64,000 nucleotides of DNA from Lachnospiraceae bacterium (lineage in GTDB: Bacteria > Bacillota > Clostridia > Lachnospirales > Lachnospiraceae). The first letter of the stretch is position 1. Every line of letters begins with the position of its first letter. Below, piece by piece: positions 34,456 through 43,201 of this stretch. Location of the stretch: contig JAFSXC010000006.1 of NCBI GenBank assembly GCA_017450105.1, positions 1-64,000 of the forward strand. The letters are read 5' to 3'. The position numbers were made by a program, and so were the translations under genes. The notes under the pieces were generated by a model that made no database searches, was not told the origin of the DNA, and saw nothing but the letters and a program-made list of their open reading frames with translations.

Positions 34456-35670
34456 TCAGTCTTCGGAAAATCCGATCATCAGAACCGACCGCGCTTCATC
34501 GTCCACGTAGCGCAGCGATGACAGTCCTACGCACCAGTCCCCGATATGCTGGTCGGTAATAAAGTATTCGAATGCTTCGTCATAAAGATTTGTGTCGGCA
34601 AACTTCATCGAAACCATGTGCCGGTCTCCGTCCCAGGAATCCTGCAGAAGCTTTCCGATCCGATCGGGCAAAAATTCCTCGAAATACAGGCCCTCGCGGA
34701 CAAAATAATTATCCGCATCGGCGACACACTCCGGCGCGGGAAAGGCTGTATGGATCTCGTGATTTCGCTTCAGCTCCTCCCCCGTAATATTCAGATAGGT
34801 ATAATTTACAAATCGCGGAGCATCGGCCCCGGATCCGGTATAGGCGGAATTCCCGAAGGTCGGATCGATGTAGTAATAGTCCCCGTCCAGCTTCGCGGCC
34901 ACCCACGCATGGTTTTCCCGGTCCGCTTTTCCGGTTATGATAACACTCTCGATCCCGAGCTGGGTAAGGAGGTACTGCATTGCGCTGGAATAGCCCTGAC
35001 ACACAGTACGGTGATGAAGAAAAACCGAGAGGATATTCTGGTTCTCTGCGGCGCTCACATCGTAATCCACCCGGCTCACCAGGGTCTCATACACATACTT
35101 CGCCTTCTCATAGTCGGGATCCGAAATGGAGATGCCCGAGAGAAAATCGGCGGCTGCGATGTCGATCTTTTCCTGACAGAGCCGCCGCTCGTTCTGATCC
35201 ATCGTATACTTCGGAGCGAAGGTATAATGGGTAATCCGGTCCCCGAGCATATATTTGGTATATACATAGCCCCGGATCCAGAACAGTCCGCCATGATCAG
35301 CATTTACCGCCTCGTAGGAAGCGCCGATCACCTCCGGGTCAAGCGTTGAGACCGTAATCTCATCGAGGTGGTTCAGGATGCAGTTCAGGATCTCATCGTA
35401 AACTGCCTTTGCCTCCGCAGAAAGCGTCTCATAGGCATAGCACCCCGCGGAAACAGAAGAAACCGCTGCAGGAGCCGTTTCCAGAGACCCTTCTGTTTCG
35501 TTCAGCTCCGCTTCGGAAAGGCGGATCGGACTCTTTGGTTCAACAGTCTCTGTTTCGATCCGCTCTCTTTCCTCGAGAGCCACCTCGCGGCGGTCAAAGC
35601 TGCAGGATGTGGTTGTAAGAACCATTCCGAGGGCAATCAGAACCGCCCTTTTTTTATTCGTCATCCGCAT
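34456..35670 (-). CDS. transglutaminase-like domain lipoprotein
   Basis: 404 residues. A short signal peptide ends in TTTSC, a weak lipobox. A Thr/Glu-rich linker (residues 35-70) leads to a transglutaminase/peptidase-like core with the full triad: Cys in TVCQGYSSAM, His in ENHAWVAAK and Asp in YYYIDPTF. The protein probably acts at the cell surface on peptides or cell-wall material. It follows the YgjV-GNAT gene by 8 bases. Confidence 0.85.
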   Translation of the reverse strand: MRMTNKKRAVLIALGMVLTTTSCSFDRREVALEERERIETETVEPKSPIRLSEAELNETEGSLETAPAAVSSVSAGCYAYETLSAEAKAVYDEILNCILNHLDEITVSTLDPEVIGASYEAVNADHGGLFWIRGYVYTKYMLGDRITHYTFAPKYTMDQNERRLCQEKIDIAAADFLSGISISDPDYEKAKYVYETLVSRVDYDVSAAENQNILSVFLHHRTVCQGYSSAMQYLLTQLGIESVIITGKADRENHAWVAAKLDGDYYYIDPTFGNSAYTGSGADAPRFVNYTYLNITGEELKRNHEIHTAFPAPECVADADNYFVREGLYFEEFLPDRIGKLLQDSWDGDRHMVSMKFADTNLYDEAFEYFITDQHIGDWCVGLSSLRYVDDEARSVLMIGFSED

Positions 35671-35678
35671 TTGGCCGC

Positions 35679-36290
35679 TTACAGGTTCAGCCGGTATCCA
35701 TCCGGCGTTTTTTCATAGCCCATCTTGACCAGGTAGGCCTCATGACTGGGAGCCGCGCGGTTAAAGATCAGCGTCCGGACGCCGGCAGAGGGCAGGGCCT
35801 GGTGCAGAAAGGCGCCGACCGAAGCGTCCCGGTAGGCCGGTACGGAATAGTCGATCTCGATCTGAATGGTCCCTTCGTCCTTACGATTTCCGATCAGAAG
35901 GCCCACCGGAGTCGTATCACAGGTAACCAGGAAGAAGGCATCGCTTTGCAGAAGCGCATCCGTTTGCGCATAAGGGAAAAACGCCCTTATATCGTTCTCG
36001 TAACGCATCAGAAGCTTACGGATGGCCTCTGTTCCCGCCTTCTCCTCCAAAAAGGAAAAGCTGGTGCTTCTTCTCCGCAGCTTATAGAGCTGGTAAAGAT
36101 TGATGGTGACGAGACAGAAATTCATGACGGCGGTGGGATAGCTTTGGATGATCAGAGCGTAGATCGCGAAGATCACACTGCCGGTCGTATTCACGATCCG
36201 CAGCTTCTTCACCGAGGTCATAAGCATCGATATCACAACGAGCGCCGAGCCCAGGTAACCGAATAATTCGATCAGGATTTTAGGGTTCAT
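35679..36290 (-). CDS. YgjV-like membrane protein with C-terminal GNAT-like domain
   Basis: 203 residues. Three hydrophobic segments (ELFGYLGSALVVISMLM, TTGSVIFAIYALIIQ, AVMNFCLVTINLYQLY) match the YgjV family. From about residue 80 a soluble segment resembles an acetyltransferase (FFLVTCDTTPVGLLIG, IEIDYSVPAYRDASVGAFLH, KMGYEKTPDGYRL). This fusion of a YgjV membrane part with a GNAT-like domain is seen here in one frame. GGAGG precedes the ATG. Function unknown. Confidence 0.75.
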   Translation of the reverse strand: MNPKILIELFGYLGSALVVISMLMTSVKKLRIVNTTGSVIFAIYALIIQSYPTAVMNFCLVTINLYQLYKLRRRSTSFSFLEEKAGTEAIRKLLMRYENDIRAFFPYAQTDALLQSDAFFLVTCDTTPVGLLIGNRKDEGTIQIEIDYSVPAYRDASVGAFLHQALPSAGVRTLIFNRAAPSHEAYLVKMGYEKTPDGYRLNL

Positions 36291-36326
36291 TTGTCTGCCT
36301 CCTTCCTGTTTTACGCTTTACAGAAA

Positions 36327-37073
36327 TTATTTCAGACCGTATTCCAGACGCACGGTAATCGTCGCGGTTTTGAATCTCGATGAGGTATCAAAGGCTCCGT
36401 CGTAGGAGTAGCTTCCGGTTCCGGAATTCTTTGCCGTAATCTGGAAGACGCCGAGACTGGAATTGTTCAGCTTCCCGGGAACTGCTCCGGAGTTCCGCGC
36501 GATGATGTCGATCCTCTCCTTCGCGTTCAGCGATGCCTTGTCGATCAGATCGAGCTTCAGGGCATCCAGATCGGAATAATAGTATTCCGGCGAACCGGAG
36601 GTAAGCTCCACGCCTTCATCCAGCAGAGACGAGATGTCTCTGGAGATCAGCTCCACCGCGTCGAGATTTGAGGAGCTGACCACGACGCTCTGGGTCAATT
36701 GGTATCCGGTCTCAAACGAACCGATATAATTTCCGTTGTCGTCATAGCGGTCCTCGTAGGTCCGGCTGATATCCACGGAGTTAAAGACCACTTCGCTTCC
36801 GCTGAGCCCGTTATCCGCGAGATAATGCCTTACCAGGTCGGCATCGGACTTAATTTTGGAATAGGCCTGACGCGAGGTAACCGCTGTTGTCGAGAACGAT
36901 CCGCGCCAGATAATGGTATCCGCTTCAAAATCCACACTGGCACTGCCTGTAGCCGAGATAACGTGGGTGCTTTCGGAGCGGAAGTGTGACAAACCGAAGG
37001 CGAGGGCCACACAAGCACAAACAACGCAGGCACCGATGATCAGGGCGGTTAACCAACTGCTCTTCTTTTCCAT
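36327..37073 (-). CDS. SIMPL domain protein
   Basis: 248 residues. An N-terminal hydrophobic segment (ALIIGACVVCACVALAFGL) anchors or exports it. The SIMPL core is recognisable: VISATGSASVDFEADTIIW, SVDISRTYEDRYDDNGNY and AVKLDLIDKA-like ALKLDLIDKASLNAKERI. SIMPL proteins are linked to envelope integrity and kinase-associated signalling without a defined activity. AAAGGAGAA precedes the ATG. First gene of a minus-strand operon. Confidence 0.9.
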   Translation of the reverse strand: MEKKSSWLTALIIGACVVCACVALAFGLSHFRSESTHVISATGSASVDFEADTIIWRGSFSTTAVTSRQAYSKIKSDADLVRHYLADNGLSGSEVVFNSVDISRTYEDRYDDNGNYIGSFETGYQLTQSVVVSSSNLDAVELISRDISSLLDEGVELTSGSPEYYYSDLDALKLDLIDKASLNAKERIDIIARNSGAVPGKLNNSSLGVFQITAKNSGTGSYSYDGAFDTSSRFKTATITVRLEYGLK

Positions 37074-37117
37074 AATCTACTTCTCCTTTCATGCTTCAAC
37101 AGAGAAATTCATTTCTT

Positions 37118-37146
37118 ATTATACCATAATAAGAAGCGGAGTTGAA
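37118..37146 (-). promoter_or_regulatory. sigma-A promoter of the SIMPL operon
   Basis: On the minus strand TTCAAC (37141-37146) and TATAAT (37118-37123) are 17 bases apart and 44 bases from the SIMPL ATG. Confidence 0.7.
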
Positions 37147-37161
37147 TAGAATTCTTTCTGG

Positions 37162-37471
37162 CTACCTGTCCAGAGTCTCATCCAGCGCGATGGCGACTCT
37201 GGCCCGGAGATAGGCCGGCCGGACGGGCTTGATGATTCCCGTTCAGCGTGATCGAATACCGATCCTCCATCGCATGATGGAACAGCTCTTTGGGGTTTTC
37301 CACCTCAAAAAGATCTTCGAGGCCGCAGCTCTCCAGCGTATCGGAGGAGGCGCACCGGATGGCAAAGGGATTGCTGAGCACGATCGATTTTTTCCCGGAT
37401 ACTTCTGACCGAATGTGTGAAATCGCTTGCTTCGATATGTTTTTGTGGCTATTTCTCTTTGCGTATGTTAT
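37162..37471 (-). pseudogene. frameshifted remnant of an unrecognised protein
   Basis: Read on the minus strand from about 37471, an open stretch (YAKRNSHKNISKQAISHI, then KKSIVLSNPFAIRCASSDT and LEDLFEVENPKELFHHAMED) continues in one frame to about 37240. There it must shift to give GIIKPVRPAYLRARVAIAL, a hydrophobic and basic tail that ends at a stop at 37162. Neither half has a ribosome site. Both read like real protein, so I take this as the C-terminal part of a decayed gene. I do not recognise the family. Confidence 0.45.
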
Positions 37472-37560
37472 AAAAAAAAGATGGTGTCAGGTGCCTTATG
37501 AAAAACCGGGGCCGGAAAGCGGGCCCGGATAAGGCAAGGCTTTTGAGAGGAGGAAGTATT

Positions 37561-38364
37561 ATGAAAAAGAAGGTTATGTCTGTTTTGGGCATGGTCATGG
37601 CCGTGGCGGTCATGGCGGGCTGCGGCAAGGGAAATGCGGCGCCTGCGGGAGCGGGAAACGCAGCCGGAGCCGCGACGGAGTCAAAGGAGGAAACGTATAA
37701 GAGCGCAGACGGCTGGTCGGTGAGATATGAGGCCGGGGATTTTGCGGTGAATGAGCCGGACGCGCATACCACATCGTTTGTATACCAGAAGGATTCCACA
37801 GGGACCAATATGGTGACCATTACCTATGTGGACGGAAAACAGCCCGAGGAGGCCATGTCCGAGCTTACGGAGAAATGGGAGAACCAGGAGCGCACCGAGG
37901 GCTTTTTCCCCGGGACGAATGATAAATGGGGCTACTGGCGTACCCTGCTTCCGGAGGAGAACGACAGCGGCCTTTCGGAAACCGTGATCGCGGGAGAATA
38001 CAACGGAGGTGCGCTTCTGTTCGACATCGTGTCCCATAAGGGAGAGGATGATGAGCAGAATATGATGGTGGGCGACGAGCTGGCCGGGATCATCGACTCC
38101 ATCGTGTATGACAGCTTCGGGGAACAGAGCATGTATGACTACATCCCGGGTACCTACGAAAGAACCGAGGAGGAAGCTGTACACAGCGTGATCCTGAACG
38201 GGGACCATACCGGAAAGCTGAGCTTCCAGGATGATATCGATATCCTGTGGGGCGCCTATGAGCTGATCGCCGCAGACGGAAGCTTCCGTTATGAGTACAC
38301 GATCGAGGGAACCACTCTGATGCTGAACTATGACGGTGAGTGGCTTGAATTTGAAAAGAAATAA
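37561..38364 (+). CDS. lipoprotein of unknown function
   Basis: About 267 residues. The signal peptide ends at the lipobox VMAGC (cysteine near residue 21), followed by an Ala/Gly-rich linker and two globular parts: residues 40-190 (DGWSVRYEAGDFAVNE, NMVTITYVDGKQPEEAM, DKWGYWRTLLP) and a C-terminal beta-rich repeat-like segment (YIPGTYERTEEEAV, YTIEGTTLMLNYDGEWLEF). The latter resembles the short lipocalin-like tail found in clostridial lipoproteins. GAGGAGG lies before the ATG at 37561. It ends at the terminator at 38389. Confidence 0.75.
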   Translation: MKKKVMSVLGMVMAVAVMAGCGKGNAAPAGAGNAAGAATESKEETYKSADGWSVRYEAGDFAVNEPDAHTTSFVYQKDSTGTNMVTITYVDGKQPEEAMSELTEKWENQERTEGFFPGTNDKWGYWRTLLPEENDSGLSETVIAGEYNGGALLFDIVSHKGEDDEQNMMVGDELAGIIDSIVYDSFGEQSMYDYIPGTYERTEEEAVHSVILNGDHTGKLSFQDDIDILWGAYELIAADGSFRYEYTIEGTTLMLNYDGEWLEFEKK

Positions 38365-38388
38365 GTACATGGAATAAGGATCAAAGGA

Positions 38389-38420
38389 ACGACATCGGCT
38401 GCGGCCGGTGTCGTTTTTTT
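38389..38420 (+). terminator. Rho-independent terminator after the lipoprotein gene
   Basis: ACGACATCGGC pairs with GCCGGTGTCGT (one T-G pair) around a TGCG loop, followed by seven T. It lies 25 bases after the lipoprotein stop. Confidence 0.9.
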
Positions 38421-38447
38421 CGGAAGACGGTCAAACCGAAGTAGTCA

Positions 38448-38476
38448 ATGACAGGAATTTCTGCGTATGATAGAAT
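38448..38476 (+). promoter_or_regulatory. predicted promoter of the SpoIIE-GNAT-STAS operon
   Basis: ATGACA (38448-38453) and TAGAAT (38471-38476) are 17 bases apart, 57 bases before the phosphatase ATG. A reasonable but not consensus sigma-A site. Confidence 0.5.
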
Positions 38477-38533
38477 GAAAAGGATTCTTGTCTGAGAAGG
38501 ATAAAAGGGAAAGGAACGCCGGGGGAAAAGGAA

Positions 38534-39361
38534 ATGGGCAGTGAACAGAAGGATAGGGAAATAGAGGCCTTAAGGGCCGAGCTGGCGCAGGTGAAGGAGG
38601 AGGCCGCGCATCTGAAACGGCAGGTTATGATGGCTGTAAACCTGCGTTTCCATCTGATGCCGAATATCTTCCCCTTGTTTCCGGATCTGCCGGAGGTGGA
38701 TGTCTATGCGGATCAGATCGGGAAGGCCAGGGTCGGAGGGGATTTCTTCGATGTATTCCGGCTGGATTCGGACCATATCGGGATATTGATCTCGGATATT
38801 TTCGACGGAGGGGATGCGGCAGCGCTGTTTATGGTGACCTTTAAGCTCTATCTGGAGGGAGAGCTCGCGATGGGCTTTGCGCCGGAAAAGCTGATGGAGG
38901 TGATCAATAACCGGCTTGCGCGCACGAATGAGGATAATCTGTGCCTGTCTGCCTGGTACGGGGAATATGAGATCTCCACGGGAAGGGTAAGGGCCGTCAA
39001 CGCCGGCCACGAAACGCCGCTGATCCTAAGGAACAAAAGGGCGGAAAGGCTTGCGGAGGACGAGCTTTCCTACCTCTGCGGGGTGATGGAGGGCATGTCC
39101 TACAGCGGGTATGAGTTTACTCTGGAGCCCGGTGACGCGCTTGTTCTCTATACGGATGGTATGACCAAGGCCGTGAATGGAGAACAGGAGCATTATACAA
39201 CAGAAAGGATGAAGGCCGTGATGGAGGAGGCTGCGGGAGAGGAGGCGGAATTTATCGTGGAGGAGCTGCAGGAGAGCCTGCTTTCCTTTATCGGGGACGA
39301 GGAGCTGCCGGATGATATTACCCTGCTGGTCCTTACGAGGAAGGGAGGTGCTGATCGATGA
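38534..39361 (+). CDS. SpoIIE-type PP2C serine phosphatase
   Basis: 275 residues. A short N-terminal coiled coil (residues 5-35) is followed by a PPM/SpoIIE domain with its metal-binding motifs: KARVGGDFFDVF, SDIFDGGDAAALFM, VLYTDGMTKAVNG and DDITLLVL. It should dephosphorylate a phosphoserine, most likely the STAS protein encoded two genes downstream. There is no receiver or PAS input domain, so the coiled coil may be the regulatory part. ATGA overlap with the GNAT gene. Confidence 0.88.
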   Translation: MGSEQKDREIEALRAELAQVKEEAAHLKRQVMMAVNLRFHLMPNIFPLFPDLPEVDVYADQIGKARVGGDFFDVFRLDSDHIGILISDIFDGGDAAALFMVTFKLYLEGELAMGFAPEKLMEVINNRLARTNEDNLCLSAWYGEYEISTGRVRAVNAGHETPLILRNKRAERLAEDELSYLCGVMEGMSYSGYEFTLEPGDALVLYTDGMTKAVNGEQEHYTTERMKAVMEEAAGEEAEFIVEELQESLLSFIGDEELPDDITLLVLTRKGGADR

Positions 39362-40257
39362 CGCATTTGGTGAGTGCCGAGGAAAACGATGTGATCCGGA
39401 TCGAAGAAAACGGGGCCGGCGCCACGATCAGGATTCTGGGGGAACAGGCGGTGCTTTTGTTTATGCAGGTTCCGGAGGAAGAGCGCAGACAGGGGCGCGG
39501 AAGGGCGCTGCTTGCGGCCGCGGAGACGGAAAGCTCTGCCCATGGAGCAAAAAAGCTGTGCATGGAATACTCGGACTATGCCGAAGGCTTTTCTGCCTTC
39601 CTGGAGGCCTGCGGTTATCAAAGCCGGGATACGGGCAGCATCCTCTCCATTCGTACGTCGGACCTCCTCGAATCGGAGGGGGTGCAGAAATCGCTGAGGA
39701 TGCGCTTTCGGGACATAAAGACAAGTGTGCTGGATGATCTTCTGATGTTTGAATGGGAGGATATTTCGGATCTGCTGAATAAATGCCGGTTTGAAATGCG
39801 GCCGGAGAATATGTCCCGCTTCAGCCCGGCGTTAAGCTTTGTTTCTTATGACGGGGATTACCGCGCGCGGGCCGTTTTGCTTTCCACGTTTAAAAAAGAG
39901 CTGTTCGTGGAGCTGCTGCTGGGCTTCTCCAATAAGAACCCGGAGTTCATCCTGTGCGTCTGCCAGGAATTCGTAAGGGCCCTGACGGAGCAGAAGGAGG
40001 AACTGCCGGACAGAATTTTTCTGTATTCCTCATCGGAATATGTGATCACGCTGGTAAGGCGGCTTCTGGACAGGGAATACGACCTTCACAGAGAAAAAAC
40101 GGTATGGCATGCCGAAAAAGAACTTGCGGAAGGCGCTGTCCCACTTCAGAGAGCACAGAGCGAAGCCTCGGCCGGCTTATGGAAGACAGAAAGCGAGCAG
40201 GTCTTTGCCCAACAGAATATAACGGAAAAAACCATCTGGCAGAGCCTGAGGAGGTAA
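39358..40257 (+). CDS. GNAT acetyltransferase-like two-domain protein
   Basis: 299 residues. Residues 25-110 hold a GNAT core with the acetyl-CoA loop RRQGRGRALLAAAE and AFLEACGYQSRD. The second half (KTSVLDDLLMFEWEDISDLL, then FLYSSSEYVITLVRRLL) looks like a second, degenerate GNAT-type domain. It lies between the phosphatase (4-base overlap) and the STAS gene (3-base gap), where a partner-switching kinase would be expected. Its substrate is unknown; modification of a pathway member is possible. Confidence 0.7.
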   Translation: MTHLVSAEENDVIRIEENGAGATIRILGEQAVLLFMQVPEEERRQGRGRALLAAAETESSAHGAKKLCMEYSDYAEGFSAFLEACGYQSRDTGSILSIRTSDLLESEGVQKSLRMRFRDIKTSVLDDLLMFEWEDISDLLNKCRFEMRPENMSRFSPALSFVSYDGDYRARAVLLSTFKKELFVELLLGFSNKNPEFILCVCQEFVRALTEQKEELPDRIFLYSSSEYVITLVRRLLDREYDLHREKTVWHAEKELAEGAVPLQRAQSEASAGLWKTESEQVFAQQNITEKTIWQSLRR

Positions 40258-40260
40258 GGT

Positions 40261-40560
40261 ATGGAGATAAAGAAAATGGAGAACGGGACAGCATTAACGC
40301 TTGCGATCGAGGGGTATCTGGATACCCGGACCGCGAAGGAAGCAGATGTCGTCTTTCAGGAGGCGGCTAAGGACTATGAGGAGATCATCCTCGACCTGGC
40401 CGGGACCAGCTATATTTCCAGCGCGGGCATCCGGATCCTGAGAAAGCTCCAGCTGGCCATGTACAAAAAGGGCGGACGCTTTTCGATGATCCATCTGGGA
40501 GAGGAGGTCACGCGTGTCCTGGAGATGACCGGACTTTTGGATCTGTTGAAGCTGTCATAG
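40261..40560 (+). CDS. STAS-domain anti-sigma factor antagonist
   Basis: 99 residues, SpoIIAA/RsbV type. The phosphorylatable serine lies in TSYISSAGIR (about residues 50-59). The rest fits the STAS fold (LTLAIEGYLDTRTAKEAD, LEMTGLLDLLKL). No HATPase_c anti-sigma kinase or sigma factor is adjacent, so its partner must be encoded elsewhere. Confidence 0.92.
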   Translation: MEIKKMENGTALTLAIEGYLDTRTAKEADVVFQEAAKDYEEIILDLAGTSYISSAGIRILRKLQLAMYKKGGRFSMIHLGEEVTRVLEMTGLLDLLKLS

Positions 40561-40651
40561 GAGAAAAACAGATGAAAAAAGAATGGTATTGTGATATACT
40601 GTCTTAGCTTTATGCGTAGTTGTTTCATTCAGGGAAAGGAGAAGAATAATT

Positions 40652-40955
40652 ATGGAAAATATGCCGTTTCCGCCGCCTTGCTGGCGAAGAAGGAAAACGG
40701 GGTTATCCGTCAGCTCGATGCGTTTGATACCTTAATGGAGACCGCGGATGATACGGCGTACGGCGGGATGGTCGGCGGCCTGCTCGGCATTATCGGAGGA
40801 CCGCTCGGTATGCTTCTCGGCGGCGCGCTGGATGCGGCCATCGACCGTTCGGGTGCCGATATTCTGAAGCTGGATGCCGTGGAGGTTGCGGAGGAGATCC
40901 GTCAGGCCCAGGAGCTTCAGAAGCAGATGGAGAAGGAAGCGAAGAAGCTGTTATT
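40652..40955 (+). pseudogene. decayed DUF1269-like membrane protein gene
   Basis: AAGGAGAAG precedes an ATG at 40652, but that frame stops after 27 codons. The neighbouring frame encodes KYAVSAALLAKKENGVIRQL, then DAFDTLMETADDTAYGGMVG and GGLLGIIGGPLGMLLGGAL, the DUF1269 core with its glycine-rich hydrophobic stretch. One missing base near codon 3 would join them. The usual N-terminal half is absent. The frame then runs on as antisense of the HD gene. I therefore call it a frameshifted, truncated remnant. Confidence 0.65.
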
Positions 40956-41505
40956 ATTGGCCATGGGCCCGGCGCAGGGAAACGTCCTTCAGCCGTTCCT
41001 TGATCCGGGGCTCCCAGGGCTCTCTTTTCATAAAGGAGAACCAGTCGATCCCCGAGGCGATCTTATCGGCCATCAGAACAACACGGCCCTCCGGCGTATG
41101 GGGAGCGGGGCCGGCGATCGGCCACATATGGCTCTCGATGGCGGCAGTTACGGTATCGTCCAGATCCGGGAGGATCTCTTTGGCGCGCCTGACGGACTCC
41201 TGCGGATGCTCTCTCCAGGAGGCCAGACGGCTTTTGTAGAACGTTTCCCGCCCGGTCATACCGAGATCGTGGCATAAACAGGCCAAAATGACCTCCCCCT
41301 CGTTTACCTTTGGCTTATGCTTGTTCATCTCCCTGCACAGACGGCAGCCCATAATGGTAACGTTCAGGATATGGTCCGCAAGGATCCCCTTCAGATGGTG
41401 GGTCTCGGACCAGGCCGCCCGGAAGGCTTCGGAGCATAAGATCTGCCAGCCGTATTTTAAGATTTGATCGATGATGACGCTTTGTGCTTCATTGTTATTT
41501 TTCAT
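40954..41505 (-). CDS. HD-domain phosphohydrolase-like protein
   Basis: About 183 residues. HD-type metal ligands are visible: histidine in ETHHLKGILADHILN, the HD pair in LACLCHDLGM, and later histidines in WREHPQESVRRA and IESHMWPIAG. The compact size and SHMWP motif recall small phosphohydrolases acting on nucleotides or similar. AAAGG lies before the ATG at 41505; the frame extends upstream into the antisense of cls without homology. The end overlaps the DUF1269 remnant. Confidence 0.8.
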   Translation of the reverse strand: MKNNNEAQSVIIDQILKYGWQILCSEAFRAAWSETHHLKGILADHILNVTIMGCRLCREMNKHKPKVNEGEVILACLCHDLGMTGRETFYKSRLASWREHPQESVRRAKEILPDLDDTVTAAIESHMWPIAGPAPHTPEGRVVLMADKIASGIDWFSFMKREPWEPRIKERLKDVSLRRAHGQ

Positions 41506-41575
41506 GATACCTTTATTGTAGCCGGATTTGCCGGACGATGCAATCCGTTCAATCATTTTACAGGGAGTTTTTGTG

Positions 41576-43135
41576 ATGGAAGAAAGAGTAGTCAGTCTAT
41601 ATCCGAAAAAGAAAAAGGGAATCCTCCGGCTCCTGTTCAGCCGGACCATGTTCATGGTGCTTGCCGTGGTTTTGCAGGTCGCGCTGTATGTCCTGATCCT
41701 GATGGCGTTTGCCAACTTTGCGGCCTGGTTTACCGCAGCCATGTACATCGCCTCCTTTATTCTGATCATCTACCTGATCAACAGCCGTATGGACAGTACG
41801 GCGAAGATGACCTGGATCTTCTTCATGGGGATCTTTCCGCTGGGCGCCTGCCTGTTCTATTTCTTTACCCAGACGAGTCTCGGACACAGGAAGCTGAAGG
41901 AAGGGGTGGAAAAGCAGGTCAATGCTACGAGAACGCTTCTTCCTCAGGACCAGGAGGTATTAAAGGAGCTGGAGCATACCGGCGCCGATGACCTGTGCCG
42001 CTATATGAACCGGAGCGGGTGCTTCCCGATCTACAAAAACTGCGAGGTGACCTATTTCCCTCTCGGAGAGGATAAATTCAAGGCCATGCTCGAGGAGCTG
42101 GAAAAGGCCGAAAAATTCATCTTCATGGAATATTTCATTGTCGGCGAGGGCTATATGTGGGGACGGATCCTGGATGTTCTGGAGCGAAAGGCCAGGGCGG
42201 GGGTTACGGTCCGTGTCATGTACGACGGAATGTGCGAGATCTCGCTTCTGCCCCATGATTATCCGAAGAGGATGCAGACGCTTGGGATCGAATGCCGCTC
42301 CTATGCGCCGCTCCAGCCCTTTGTCTCTACCCACTATAATTACCGCGACCACCGGAAGATCCTGGTGATCGACGGAAAGGTGGCCTTTAACGGCGGCGTA
42401 AATCTGGCGGATGAGTACATTAACCGGATCGACCGGTTCGGCCACTGGAAGGATACGGCGGTGTGTATCAAGGGCGAGGCTGCCCAGAGCTTTACACTGA
42501 TGTTCCTTCAGATGTGGAATGTGACCGACTCCGATTTGAAATACGAGGATTATCTTCCGGCCACAGAGCCCCTCCCGGTGAAGGCCGCGGGCTATGTAAT
42601 GCCCTATGGCGACGAGCCGCTGGATGAGGACAAGGTCGGAGAGATGGTCTACATGGATATTTTAAACCGCTCCAGATCCTATGTCCACATCATGACGCCT
42701 TATCTGATCCTGGACGGCGAGCTCTTATGCGCGCTGAAATTTGCCGCCGAGCGCGGGGTGGATGTAAAGATCATCCTTCCCGGGATCCCGGACAAGACGG
42801 TGGCCTATGCGCTGGCCAAGACGCATTACGCGTCGCTTTTGGATTCCGGCGTCCAGATCTACGAATACACGCCCGGCTTTGTCCATGCCAAGGTCTTTGT
42901 CTGCGATGACGAACGGGCGGTGGTGGGAACGATCAATCTGGACTACCGGAGCCTGTACCACCACTTCGAATGTGCGACCTATATGTATAAGACAGACTGT
43001 ATCGCGGATATTGAAACGGATTTCCGGGATACGCTTTCAAAATGCATGAAGGTGACCAGGGAAACCATGAAGAAGGATAAGCTGAAATACAAGATCATCG
43101 GACCCTTCGCAAAGATCCTTGCGCCGCTGATGTAG
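41576..43135 (+). CDS. cls: cardiolipin synthase
   Basis: About 519 residues. Two N-terminal membrane helices (MFMVLAVVLQVALYVLILMA and AAMYIASFILIIYLI) and a third hydrophobic region precede two phospholipase-D domains with intact HKD motifs, DHRKILVIDG near residue 240 and VHAKVFVCDD near 425. It condenses two phosphatidylglycerols into cardiolipin. CAGGGAG precedes the ATG at 41576. Confidence 0.93.
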   Translation: MEERVVSLYPKKKKGILRLLFSRTMFMVLAVVLQVALYVLILMAFANFAAWFTAAMYIASFILIIYLINSRMDSTAKMTWIFFMGIFPLGACLFYFFTQTSLGHRKLKEGVEKQVNATRTLLPQDQEVLKELEHTGADDLCRYMNRSGCFPIYKNCEVTYFPLGEDKFKAMLEELEKAEKFIFMEYFIVGEGYMWGRILDVLERKARAGVTVRVMYDGMCEISLLPHDYPKRMQTLGIECRSYAPLQPFVSTHYNYRDHRKILVIDGKVAFNGGVNLADEYINRIDRFGHWKDTAVCIKGEAAQSFTLMFLQMWNVTDSDLKYEDYLPATEPLPVKAAGYVMPYGDEPLDEDKVGEMVYMDILNRSRSYVHIMTPYLILDGELLCALKFAAERGVDVKIILPGIPDKTVAYALAKTHYASLLDSGVQIYEYTPGFVHAKVFVCDDERAVVGTINLDYRSLYHHFECATYMYKTDCIADIETDFRDTLSKCMKVTRETMKKDKLKYKIIGPFAKILAPLM

Positions 43136-43201
43136 AAATCGCCTCGGTCCGGCCCTTTTGTCCCGGATCGTTACGAAAAAAATGTTTTATGGAGGTTAAG
43201 A

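Noticed and set aside
40956..41277. Continuation of the DUF1269 frame
   Set aside because: It is simply the antisense of the HD gene and adds Gly/Pro-rich text unlike DUF1269.
41506..41769. Upstream extension of the HD protein
   Set aside because: Antisense to the cls start region, unlike any HD protein; the ATG at 41505 has a ribosome site.
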